Of a stretch of DNA of 40,798 nt, positions 25,501 through 33,600 are shown in pieces. This DNA comes from CAMXAS01 sp964442435 (GTDB taxonomy: Bacteria > Bacteroidota > Bacteroidia > Bacteroidales > P3): NCBI GenBank assembly GCA_964442435.1, contig CAYTZG010000016.1:1-40798 (forward strand), read 5' to 3'. The notes under the pieces were generated by a model. It was not told the DNA's origin. It searched no databases and was given only the letters and a program-made list of their open reading frames with translations. Both the position numbers and the translations under genes were made by a program. Each line of letters opens with the position of its first letter. The stretch's first letter is position 1.

Positions 25501-26768
25501 TTGACACATACAAGGTAACGGTGATGGCGACGGAAAGCGAAACCGCGCTGGAACCCATTACGGTTACGGAACCCAAGGTAGAATTGACGGGCTTGGAGAA
25601 AGCCACCGCCTATAAAGTGTCGGTCAGCTACGCTTGCTCCGAGGAAGAAGATGCGCCGGCCGCCGAGATTACGTTCACGACGGGCGGTGTGCCTTGCTAC
25701 GACCCCACGGATTTGGAGGCCACGGACGTGACCAAGACGTCGGCCGTCCTCAGCTGGACGGGCGAGGCCGAAACCTACAATCTTGAATACAAGGAGGCTT
25801 CGGTTGAAACGTTTGTAAGCCGTGTTGTAACCGGCAACACCTATAATCTGACGAACCTGAAGGCGGGTACCGATTATGTGTTCCGTGTGCAGTCCGTCTG
25901 CAACGCGGCGGCCGGCGATATGTCCGAATGGACCGAAACGGCTGCTTTCAAAACGGCCGACCTGACGTGCTTTGCGCCGACGGGCATCAACGTAACGGCT
26001 TCGTTCTCACAGGCGGAAGTCGTTTGGGAAGGCGATGCCGACCAATATCAGTTCGCTTACCGTCAGGGTACGGACGCTTCCACGCCTTGGACGACCGTTT
26101 TCGTGGTCAACGCTAAAAAATACCTCCTTACGGGTTTGAAGGCCGAAACGGTTTATCAGGTACGGTTGCGCAGCATCTGTGCGGTGGGCGATACGAGCGC
26201 CTACAGCCAGCCGGTGGATTTCACCACCACCGCGGTAACGCCCTGCCCCGTGCCCACGCAGTTGCGCGTGGAAGACACGACGTTTACGTCGGCCAAATTG
26301 GCTTGGGAAGGCGACGAACAGCATGAAAGTTATCTGTTCCGTTACCGTGAAACCACGGCCACGGCTTGGGACAGCGTCAAGAATTTGACCGACAAGACCT
26401 ATACGCTCAATGACTTGAAAACCAACACCGCCTACATTTGGTCGGTCAACGCGGCTTGCAACGAGAACCGGACGAGCGGTTGGGCCACGGCCAACGAATT
26501 CAGTACGCCGGAACAAGTGGGCAATGAAGACGTGTTGCGCGCGGGCTTCGATGTGTATGCCACCAAAGGCCATGTCAATGTCCTGAACCGCAGCGGTCTG
26601 TATGTTTCCACGGTGGAAATCTATGCGATGGACGGCCGCAAGGTGGGTTATTATACGGTCAACACGAATGAGAACGTACTGCTTCCGGTTACGCTGAGCG
26701 GTGCGCCCGTCATGGTGCTCCTGCAGACCGAATCCGGCCATGTGACGTATAAGATACTCTTACCGTAA
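22512..26768 (+). CDS. C1: giant FN3 / cleaved-adhesin-like T9SS cargo protein
   Basis: This 1418-residue protein has a signal peptide (MKKLWLILS to YVQGQ). An N-terminal beta-sandwich (about 30-260) contains FDRFMPTSEGYVALASG and LNYTIRLYENGGKIELYF. Two cleaved-adhesin-like jelly-roll domains start at PFMDDFS (about 502) and PFIEDFS (about 767). Four fibronectin type III domains start at about 970, 1061, 1153 and 1245, each with a Cys at its start (CGQV, CYDP, CFAP, CPVP) and one in its F-strand region. A sorting domain ends the protein (about 1340-1418, VLRAGFDVY to YKILLP). This points to a surface adhesin or matrix-binding protein; no enzyme motif is seen. It is the paralogue of the protein at 30692 and is coupled to B1 by ATGA. 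Confidence 0.9.
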   Translation: MKKLWLILSVFVLCSCYVQGQNASYYQFNTTVGDGTYVSLTDATELKAPDDLVGAFDDYAYISATEVKKFSEIGAEESLEGFAIGFDFTLGGRQFDRFMPTSEGYVALASGSFSKADITATGKNFPAYAVGLRGDDDTYRTTATAAAYKMTGEAGNRVLSVEYKNQYYNAAPGEGEGLNYTIRLYENGGKIELYFSSMLSGTSNTFFNIGFTTGTDSDNKHYRNPDGNDWTNTSYASNGTKNINADANFPKGMIWTFTEPAPCVAPTDPVVSTINVIRPEGFKVDYDFGESTADGYVAFVSTEPLAEGVAPQNGTIYSYGENSELGSATFNGTGALTGSAYVNVIGTVPENTYYVYTYLYNERCKGDRTYGARQTPAIRLSAPALEMTYENDHISLWPKGTDTLAVLATTVNGEKDMSNNIGKVGRFGIPTAAQNVGDTVWTSDRQFGGIILYKNLQPAAAFDYDATLKSYTNYHFAAFRRDADGGYVSAFAQADTMTPPAIPFMDDFSTLPPFGEPQGYTGNGTLLVQRGGGLQARIPLSSTGDAARLILETPEIVFPAEADARLIFEYNYVVLRGFRGMSGTLIEEDYNDGNGIYFSISENGGEWQQVSAINKVNPDYFDNMNDLKKRFVTLSGHNGKACRIRIEAIGEGYTFQAQLKIASISIVEKPACDAPLTVSVPSETVYGDSARVIWTPFDADEQQAGIAYRLENESTWHMLLEETTEDTVNVGGLPNRTNVVVGVKTHCTGGAESVYTESGVFRTGYQMPFIEDFSTVGVYDRNGTKFYGLQEDWAISSNPLGTLMLKVGMNALYGNVVLFNKATQEEYDPSEPDGDKCMRFEAVNGIWLVMPPVALAEGHDAELSFDAALLKKNAADAATEVHAEAKFIVYATEMAEEDGMTKQTFAAEDAILTLGQTELTAIGAQKQLKVAVPAALTGKVRFGFYYSVGDADAEASRNQFYLDNLGMAAACGQVVDPQTVSVGETTAVIGWRAYPGIDTYKVTVMATESETALEPITVTEPKVELTGLEKATAYKVSVSYACSEEEDAPAAEITFTTGGVPCYDPTDLEATDVTKTSAVLSWTGEAETYNLEYKEASVETFVSRVVTGNTYNLTNLKAGTDYVFRVQSVCNAAAGDMSEWTETAAFKTADLTCFAPTGINVTASFSQAEVVWEGDADQYQFAYRQGTDASTPWTTVFVVNAKKYLLTGLKAETVYQVRLRSICAVGDTSAYSQPVDFTTTAVTPCPVPTQLRVEDTTFTSAKLAWEGDEQHESYLFRYRETTATAWDSVKNLTDKTYTLNDLKTNTAYIWSVNAACNENRTSGWATANEFSTPEQVGNEDVLRAGFDVYATKGHVNVLNRSGLYVSTVEIYAMDGRKVGYYTVNTNENVLLPVTLSGAPVMVLLQTESGHVTYKILLP

Positions 26769-27014
26769 CGATTGGCTGCAAGACGGCACAGGGGCTTGGC
26801 CCGTGCAGCCGTCGGGCAGAAGGGGAAACCGCTTGCGGTTTCCCCTTCTTTTTTATCTACTTATTTATAAGCGTGGCTTTTATGGCTGTCGGAATGGGTT
26901 GAACCGCCCGTATGCGGTAACCGCAAATATCTTCTGCAAGCGGTTGTCGCCCCGGCTTCGGCCACTGGGTGCACGGCCTGGGGGTTGGTATATTTCAGTC
27001 AACTAAATCAGATG
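26769..27014. other. Gene-free spacer between the two cassettes
   Basis: After C1 there is a first hairpin (GGCTGCA at 26774-26780 with TGCAGCC downstream, ending about 26810), then the main terminator at 26818-26849. A GC-rich stretch with no credible gene continues to the second leader. A short open frame at 26803-27006 begins inside the terminator and is not convincing. Confidence 0.55.
26818..26855 (+). terminator. Terminator T1 of cassette 1
   Basis: AGAAGGGGAAACCGC (26818-26832) is the exact reverse complement of GCGGTTTCCCCTTCT (26835-26849), followed by a T-run. The hairpin at the end of cassette 2 (35048-35078) has nearly the same sequence, so the terminator is part of the duplicated unit. 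Confidence 0.9.
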
Positions 27015-27105
27015 TTTATAATAATAAGCCGTAGTGAAATATGGCCATGCCGTAGTTGAAATGTAGCGAAAATCTTTGGGGGTGTCGGGATAAGCGGTAA
27101 TATTG
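27015..27105 (+). promoter_or_regulatory. Conserved leader L2: phased GTAGT repeats and promoter
   Basis: GTAGT at 27031 and 27052 and GTAGC at 27063, plus a degenerate ATGGC at 27041, lie at 10-11-base steps. 27015-27039 is identical to 17011-17035. The repeats end just before TTTG (27075-27078), followed after 19 bases by TAATATTG (27098-27105), one mismatch from TAnnTTTG. Transcription would start near 27112, about 75 bases before the A2 ATG. Confidence 0.7.
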
Positions 27106-27187
27106 TAAAAGTGTTCCGGCAGGGTTTGTATGGCCAAGACCGGCACGACATAACGAATATAAGTAGCATAGAAAACAATTGATCGTC

Positions 27188-28939
27188 ATGAAAAGCTTAT
27201 TCAAAACGGGGTTACTTCTCATAGGCAGTGTATTATTGTCTTTGCCGGTACGGGCGCAATGGAGCGGAGAAGCCTCGCAACCTCTTCAAATTTCCGAGAA
27301 ATATATATGGGATGATGACTGGGCGATAGATGCCGATGGCAATGTCTATTTCTATTATCTCTCGCCGGACAATATGCGTATCATCCCTTATGTCAAGAGA
27401 GTCAATTATGACGGTACGATGGCTTGGAAGGAACCCATCCGCTTGAGTGCCTATCCCACGCTTACTTTCACGATGGTCAACGACTATGTGACGACAGATA
27501 GGGACGGTAATCTCGTGGCCATCGTATGGGATGAACGTTTGGATTCCGTCAATCGTAACTATACGCCGACGGCTTATAAGATTTCTCCCGAGGGCGAAAT
27601 GCTTTGGGGAAAAGAAGGGGTCAATCTGTGCGATGGCGAAAGTTTGCGTTCGGGGCTCTGTATGAAGTTGATAACGTTGGAAGACAATAGCACGGTCTTT
27701 GTTTATAGCGGCAGCTTGAGAAAAGAGGACAAGACGCGCGAAGGCATCTTCATGCAGCGGGTGTCGGCCGACGGAGAAGTGCTTTGGGGCGGCAGGGATT
27801 TGACGGTATCGGGCAACTATCCCTTTCTGGCCAATGCCGGCAACAATGAGTTCTATATGGTGTATTGCACGGGTTCCGGGCCGGAAGTCTACGTGCAGAA
27901 ATACGATTTCGACGGCAATGCCGTTTGGGCGCGGCCGACTTTGGTGTATGGCAAGGGTAATTTCGGTACGGGCGGCGCCATGCATACGGTGCTGAGCGTG
28001 GAGCCGGCCAAAGACGGCCTGTTGGTAGGGTGGTATGACGACCGCGACGAGACCTGGGCGGAATCCGTCTACCTGGCCTATATCGACCGCAACGGGAAGC
28101 ACGTGTTCAGCACCGGTGACGCCGGTCTTAAAATCGGGTATTCGGAAAACCGTCAGCTTTATGTGCAATGTGTTTATAATGAAGCCGATGATGCCATCTA
28201 TGCCATTTGGCGCGAGATGGAGATAGAGGAAACGATGCAGCAGATGAAAGGGCAGAAAATCAGCACTTCCGGCGAACTGATGTGGCGTCCGGAAGGGGTG
28301 GAACTCTGTTATCTGGAAGAACGGCAGGCCGGTCAGGGGTCGGTACAGGCCAACAAGGACGGCGGCGCGGCTTTCTTCTTTATGACTCAGGCGCCGCAAG
28401 ATTACAACCACACGATGGCCTATGCCTTGCTGTATACGTCTGACGGCACGCCGGCGTTGGAACAGCGGGAAGTGGCCCTGTTGGACGGACGGCATGCCGC
28501 TTCGGATTTGAAATCGATGCCGCTCCGTCATAACCAGTGGGTGGTTAAAATCAGAGACGGCCGCAATTATGAGGGTCAAAGCGGTGCCTTCGATAATTTC
28601 GACATTTTCGCGCAGAATGTTTTGACAGACGGCAAGTTGGGGAGCGATGCCCATCTGCTGGCCAATGAAGACGGCATTGCGGCGGTCACGCTGTTTGGCG
28701 TGTCGCCCAACCCGGTGCGCGAAACCTTGAACGTGCAGATTGAAACCGCCCGTCCGTCCGCTTTGCGGCTTACGCTCTGCAATCTGTTCGGCATGGAGGT
28801 GGCCACGCTGTACGAAGGCCGTGTGGAAGGCTCGGAAATGCTGAACCTGCCCCGTCCCGCCGGCCTGAAAGCCGGACTCTATGTCGTAAAGGCGGTGCTG
28901 AACGGCAAGGAAAGCGGTGTAAAGGTTGTGCTGCAGTAG
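27188..28939 (+). CDS. A2: secreted repeat protein with T9SS sorting domain
   Basis: This 583-residue paralogue of A1 (18917) carries the same signal peptide type (MKSLFKTGLLL to PVRAQ) and the same YDGTMAW, SPEGEMLW, DFDGNAVW and STSGELMW repeats. Its C-terminus is a nearly identical T9SS type A sorting domain (FGVSPNPVRETLNV to VKVVLQ). The start is ATG 27188; an in-frame TTG at 27179 has no support. It lacks the segment of about 29 residues found in A1 near position 60. It is the first gene of cassette 2, about 75 bases from the predicted transcription start. The function is unknown: a propeller-like binding protein by pattern, with no catalytic residues recognised. Confidence 0.88.
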   Translation: MKSLFKTGLLLIGSVLLSLPVRAQWSGEASQPLQISEKYIWDDDWAIDADGNVYFYYLSPDNMRIIPYVKRVNYDGTMAWKEPIRLSAYPTLTFTMVNDYVTTDRDGNLVAIVWDERLDSVNRNYTPTAYKISPEGEMLWGKEGVNLCDGESLRSGLCMKLITLEDNSTVFVYSGSLRKEDKTREGIFMQRVSADGEVLWGGRDLTVSGNYPFLANAGNNEFYMVYCTGSGPEVYVQKYDFDGNAVWARPTLVYGKGNFGTGGAMHTVLSVEPAKDGLLVGWYDDRDETWAESVYLAYIDRNGKHVFSTGDAGLKIGYSENRQLYVQCVYNEADDAIYAIWREMEIEETMQQMKGQKISTSGELMWRPEGVELCYLEERQAGQGSVQANKDGGAAFFFMTQAPQDYNHTMAYALLYTSDGTPALEQREVALLDGRHAASDLKSMPLRHNQWVVKIRDGRNYEGQSGAFDNFDIFAQNVLTDGKLGSDAHLLANEDGIAAVTLFGVSPNPVRETLNVQIETARPSALRLTLCNLFGMEVATLYEGRVEGSEMLNLPRPAGLKAGLYVVKAVLNGKESGVKVVLQ

Positions 28940-28955
28940 TTTAAGTTCAACGGAA

Positions 28956-30695
28956 ATGTTCAAGTATTTAAAAATAAGCATAGCGGCTTTGGGTTGGGGG
29001 CTATTCTCAGTCTTCTCACTATACGGGCAGGCAAGGGTGCCCGTTCAGCCCCGCCCAAAGGCCGTTCTTTTGGAAGAATATACCGGCTGGGGTTGCGGCA
29101 ATTGTCCCGACGGCGCGGCCAGGGCTTCGTGGTTGAAGGCTTTGCGCGGCGACAACTTCCACGTGATTGCCATACACGCCGGGTATTACGCCGAACCGGG
29201 CTCCAGAGGCCTCGACCTGCGGATTGATTATGCCGACAGCCTGTTGATGCAGGCCGGCGAATACGGCTACCCGCAGGGCACGATAGACCGCGTGCTGTTT
29301 GACAGCAAGGACATGATGGCCATGGGGCGCGGCGATTGGACGAAAGCCGTCAAGGCGCGTTCGTTCGATACGGCCACCGTCAACCTTTGGGTCGACGCCA
29401 CCGTGGATGTTGAGACGCGGACGCTGACGGTCAACGTGGAGGGCTATTATTACCGTGCCGCGGCATTGTCCGAAAACCGCCTCAACGTGGCTTTGGTGCA
29501 GAACCATATCGACGGCCCGCAGAACTCGGCGCCGGCCGGTTATCAACACGAACACGTGTTGCGTGACCTGCTGACCGGGCAATGGGGCGAACTGCTGACG
29601 GCTACGGCGGCCGGTACCACGTTTAAACGGACCTACACCTATGCGGTTCCCGCCGACTACCGCGGCGTTAAGGTCAATCTGAAAAATTTGGAAATCATAG
29701 CGTTCGTATGTGAGGATACCAAAACCGTGTTGCAGGTCACGTCCTGCCATCCTGCGGTGCAGGGGCTGGACGAACCGGCCGGCGCCGTACTCACGTTGAG
29801 TGCGGTGGACAACCGTTCGGTAACGCAGGTTTTTGAGGCTACCGTGGAGAATACGGGCAACGATACGATACGGACGTTGGGTTATGAAGCGGTCGTCAAC
29901 GACCAGGCCGGCCAGTATGAAACGGACGTCTGCATTCCGCCTTACGAGAAGCGGATGGTTAAGCTGTCGGTTGCGGCCTACGAACCGCTTGACCGCAATC
30001 GGGTCGATATGCGCGTGACCCATATCAACGGCCAATCGGCCAAGAGTAATGCGGAGACCGTGGCATTCAACGGCCCGGTCGATTGTGTCGCGCCCCTGTC
30101 GGTGGATGTCTGCACCGACCTCCGTCCCGATGAGGTCTATTGGTATGTGACCGACGCGGCGGGCAACCGTATCCTCGACTACGGACCCTATGCGGGTTCG
30201 GAAGCCGTAGCGGTAACGGAAACGCTGGATTTGGAACCGGGGCTGTATATGCTCTGTATGGCCGATGCGTGGTGGGATGGCTGGCAGGAGAAGCCGAAAG
30301 GCTATTACAAAGTCAAGGATGCCACCGGCTTGTTGTTGGGGCAGAACTACGATGTGCAGAACAAAGGGGCGGTCATGGCCTTGCGTGTCCTGTCGTCCAT
30401 GACGGCGGGCGTGGAAGCGCAGACCTTGGCGGTAGAGGGGCTGTGCCTGTATCCGAATCCGGCCGTAGAGACCGCTGCCCTAAGCGGTACGGCCATGGCA
30501 ACCGGCCTATGGACGTGGCGGCTCAGCGATATGCAGGGGCGTGTCCGTTTGCAGGGCAACCTGTCGGTGCGGGCGGGTGAGGCTTTCTCGGTCGTCTTGC
30601 CCGTAGCGGCCTTGAACGATGGGCTGTATCTAATCACCATCGGAAACGGCAGACAAACAAACAGTATGAAATTCGCTAAAAAACAAATATTATGA
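28956..30695 (+). CDS. B2: Omp28-like T9SS cargo protein with CxxC
   Basis: This 579-residue paralogue of B1 starts at ATG 28956. The earlier ATG at 28926 lies inside A2 and would spoil the signal peptide. The CxxC is Cys47/Cys50 in GWGCGNCPDG, followed by VIAIHAGYYAEPG and GYPQGTIDR. HEHVLRDLLTGQWGE, the TDLRPDEVYWYVTDAAGNRI domain and a type A sorting domain (LYPNPAVETAALSG) are all kept in the same order as in B1. The N-terminal coding region is almost identical to B1 at the DNA level while the middle has diverged. Its stop overlaps the start of C2 as ATGA, as in cassette 1. Confidence 0.9.
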   Translation: MFKYLKISIAALGWGLFSVFSLYGQARVPVQPRPKAVLLEEYTGWGCGNCPDGAARASWLKALRGDNFHVIAIHAGYYAEPGSRGLDLRIDYADSLLMQAGEYGYPQGTIDRVLFDSKDMMAMGRGDWTKAVKARSFDTATVNLWVDATVDVETRTLTVNVEGYYYRAAALSENRLNVALVQNHIDGPQNSAPAGYQHEHVLRDLLTGQWGELLTATAAGTTFKRTYTYAVPADYRGVKVNLKNLEIIAFVCEDTKTVLQVTSCHPAVQGLDEPAGAVLTLSAVDNRSVTQVFEATVENTGNDTIRTLGYEAVVNDQAGQYETDVCIPPYEKRMVKLSVAAYEPLDRNRVDMRVTHINGQSAKSNAETVAFNGPVDCVAPLSVDVCTDLRPDEVYWYVTDAAGNRILDYGPYAGSEAVAVTETLDLEPGLYMLCMADAWWDGWQEKPKGYYKVKDATGLLLGQNYDVQNKGAVMALRVLSSMTAGVEAQTLAVEGLCLYPNPAVETAALSGTAMATGLWTWRLSDMQGRVRLQGNLSVRAGEAFSVVLPVAALNDGLYLITIGNGRQTNSMKFAKKQIL

Positions 30696-33600
30696 AAAGA
30701 TCAATCATTATAGCCATCGTTCTGGCTTTGTGTACCGTATCGTTGCGGGCGCAATATGCGGCGTATTATGTATTCGAGGCCACGAACGGGACGGCAGAGA
30801 GTGTATATACCTCATTGACCGGGGCAACGGAATTGACAGGCGCGAGCGGATTGCCGGGTGTGGATTTCGACAACTATGCGTTTATCTCCACCACAGCCGT
30901 CAAGGCCTTTGATGACATGATGAGCGATGAGACCCAGGCGGGTTTTCCGATAGGATTCACGTTCAATTACGGCAACAAGGACTTCGACCGCTTTATGCCG
31001 ACCTCCGAGGGTTATATCGCGTTGGCGAACGGTCAGTTCAAACGTTCGGACATCTTGCCGGTGGGTAACCATTTCGCCCCTTACGCCATAGGGTTGAGGG
31101 GTACCGGGACGACGTATCACGGTAACGGTACGGAAGTAGCCTACCAGTTGGAGGGCGAGGCCGGCCATCGTATCCTGTCGGTGGAATTCCGGAATTTCTA
31201 TTACGAAAAAACGGGGGCCAATGTGTTGCAAGGCGGGTTGAATTATACGATACGGCTCTATGAGGAAGGCGGTAAGATTGAATTCTATTTCGGTTCGATG
31301 GTGGGGTCAAACGGCATGAGTGCACTTAGCAAGGTATTGTTTGCCATAGGGTTGAATGTGGCGACCGATGCCAATCCTACGGCCCAAAACCATACGTTGC
31401 ATTATCGTCAGCCGGGAGGCCGGAACGGGGATCTCGATTGGAATGAGACGACGCAGGTCAACTATTTCCCGACCGCGGCTCAATTGATGACCAACGCAAC
31501 GATAGCGGAAGGTACGGTTTGGGCCTTTACCAAACCGGCGCCTTGTTCGGCGCCGGTGGCGGCCAAGCCTTATATCTCCGTCATGCGTCCCGAAGGTTTC
31601 CGCATCGATTACGATTTGACGGATGTGGAAGCGGATGGTTTTGTAACCTTTATCTCCGAACAGCCCTTGGCCGACGACGCGCAGCTTGAGGATGGTTCGA
31701 TTTATAATGTGTTGGATTGGTGGGGGCCGGCTATGTGTGTCGGCACGGAACCCATGGATGCAGAGGAATTGTATTCGGAAACGCCGAAAATATCGTCAGG
31801 TACCGAATATCATGTATATACATGGCTTTATAACGAACGTTGTGCGGGTGTCCGTGCCTATGGGCCGCGCGGCGAGGCCTTGCGTCTTACCGCTCCGGAA
31901 CTGTCCATGACCTACAAGGATGATCAAATCGCGTTGTTCCCGAAAGGCGAAGACACGCTGGCGGTCTTGGTCACGTCGGTCTATGGCGCCAAGGACATGA
32001 ACAATGTTATGGCCAACGTGGGGCGTTTCGGCATCCCGACGGCGTCGCAGCAAGTGGGCGATACGGTTTGGACGGTGGATGGCGAATTCGGCGGCATATT
32101 GGTTTACAAGAACTTACAACCGGCAGCGGCTTTCACGTATGCCGAACCTTTGAAATCCTATACCAACTATCATTTCGCTGCTTTCCGTCGCAATGCCGAC
32201 GGCTTGTATGCTTCCGCTTTCGCACAGGCCGACACGCTGACGGCTCCCGTCATACCGTTTGTGGATGATTTCAGCAACACCATTCCGTCGCAGACGCCGG
32301 TGCTGTATATAGGAGAGGAATTCGTCAAAAACAAACAGAGCGGTTGTCTGGAAGCGAGCATAGCGTCAAAATCCGTAGGAACAGGCACCGTGTTGAATCT
32401 GGAAACGCCTGAACTGTTATTCCCTGCGGCGTCGGATGCCCGTTTGATATTGGATTATAATTATACGGTGGCACGCGGGGTCAATATGCAGACACCGAGT
32501 CTGAAAGCCGAGGATTATGCCGGTAATAACGGTATCCGTTTCAGTATCAGTGCCGATGGCGTTGAGTGGACGCAAGTGGATTCCATTACCAAAACGAATC
32601 CGGATTTGTTTGCCAGTGATGATGAATGGAAACAGCGCTATATTACGTTGCCGGGATTCCGTGGACAGCGTTGCCGTGTCCGTATAGAGGTAACGGGTGA
32701 AGAACTTGAGAATGTGGGTACCATCAAAATCCGCACGCTGTCGATAGTGGAGAAGCCGGATTGCGATGCGCCGCTTTCAGTATCGCTGACGGCGGGCACC
32801 GTGATTGCCGACAGCGCGTCTTTGGCGTGGGTTCCTTTCGATGCGGAACAAACGCAGGGCACGGTGGCTTATCGTCTTGCCACGGGCAATGATTGGGTCT
32901 TGCTGTGCGAAACCGACCAAACGGCGTTGCGGGTAGGCGGCTTGCCGAACCGTACCGATGTCGTGTTGGGTGTCAAGACCCGTTGCACGGGCGGTGCGGA
33001 AAGTGTATATACTACATCGGAAGCATTCCTGACGGGTTATCAAATGCCGTTTGAGGAAGATTTTTCAAAACCGGATACCCGTCAGCAAAAGGATGGCGCT
33101 ATAGTTTATGTCTTGCCTGAGGGTTGGGCCACCAGCACGGATGGAATTTCAGCCAACGGTTCGTTGGATTTGGCCACCGATGCGAGAATGTGGTTCGACG
33201 CGCCGATTGTGGATTGGGAAACCCATTTGGCCTACAATCCGGAGGTGGCCGGCAACAATGCCGTTCGTTTGGGTTCGGCCCTTTATACGCCGGAATCCTG
33301 GATAGTCCTGCCGCCTTTCATATTGCCCGAAACGCATACGGCTGCCGTTGGTTTCGACGCGGCCCTGTTGCACAGCGAGACCTTTGCCGCCGCCACGGCC
33401 GCCACCATCGCCGCCGATGCCAAACTCATCGTATACGCCACGGAAATGACGGGGGCCGACAAACTGACGTCCCAGACGTTTACGGCCAACGACATCATCT
33501 TGACGGTGGATGCGGCCGGCTTGGCGGAAATAGGCAGCCTGAAACGCCTTGAAGCTTCTTTGGGGCAGCTGAGCGGTAAAGTCCGTGTGGGCATTTGCTA

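Noticed and set aside
26774..26810. Hairpin before terminator T1 as a separate RNA gene
   Set aside because: It is short and lies in the 3' tail of the C1 transcript; there is no promoter or T-run of its own.
26803..27006. 67-codon open frame between the cassettes
   Set aside because: It starts within the terminator hairpin region, shows no recognisable motif, and has no promoter.
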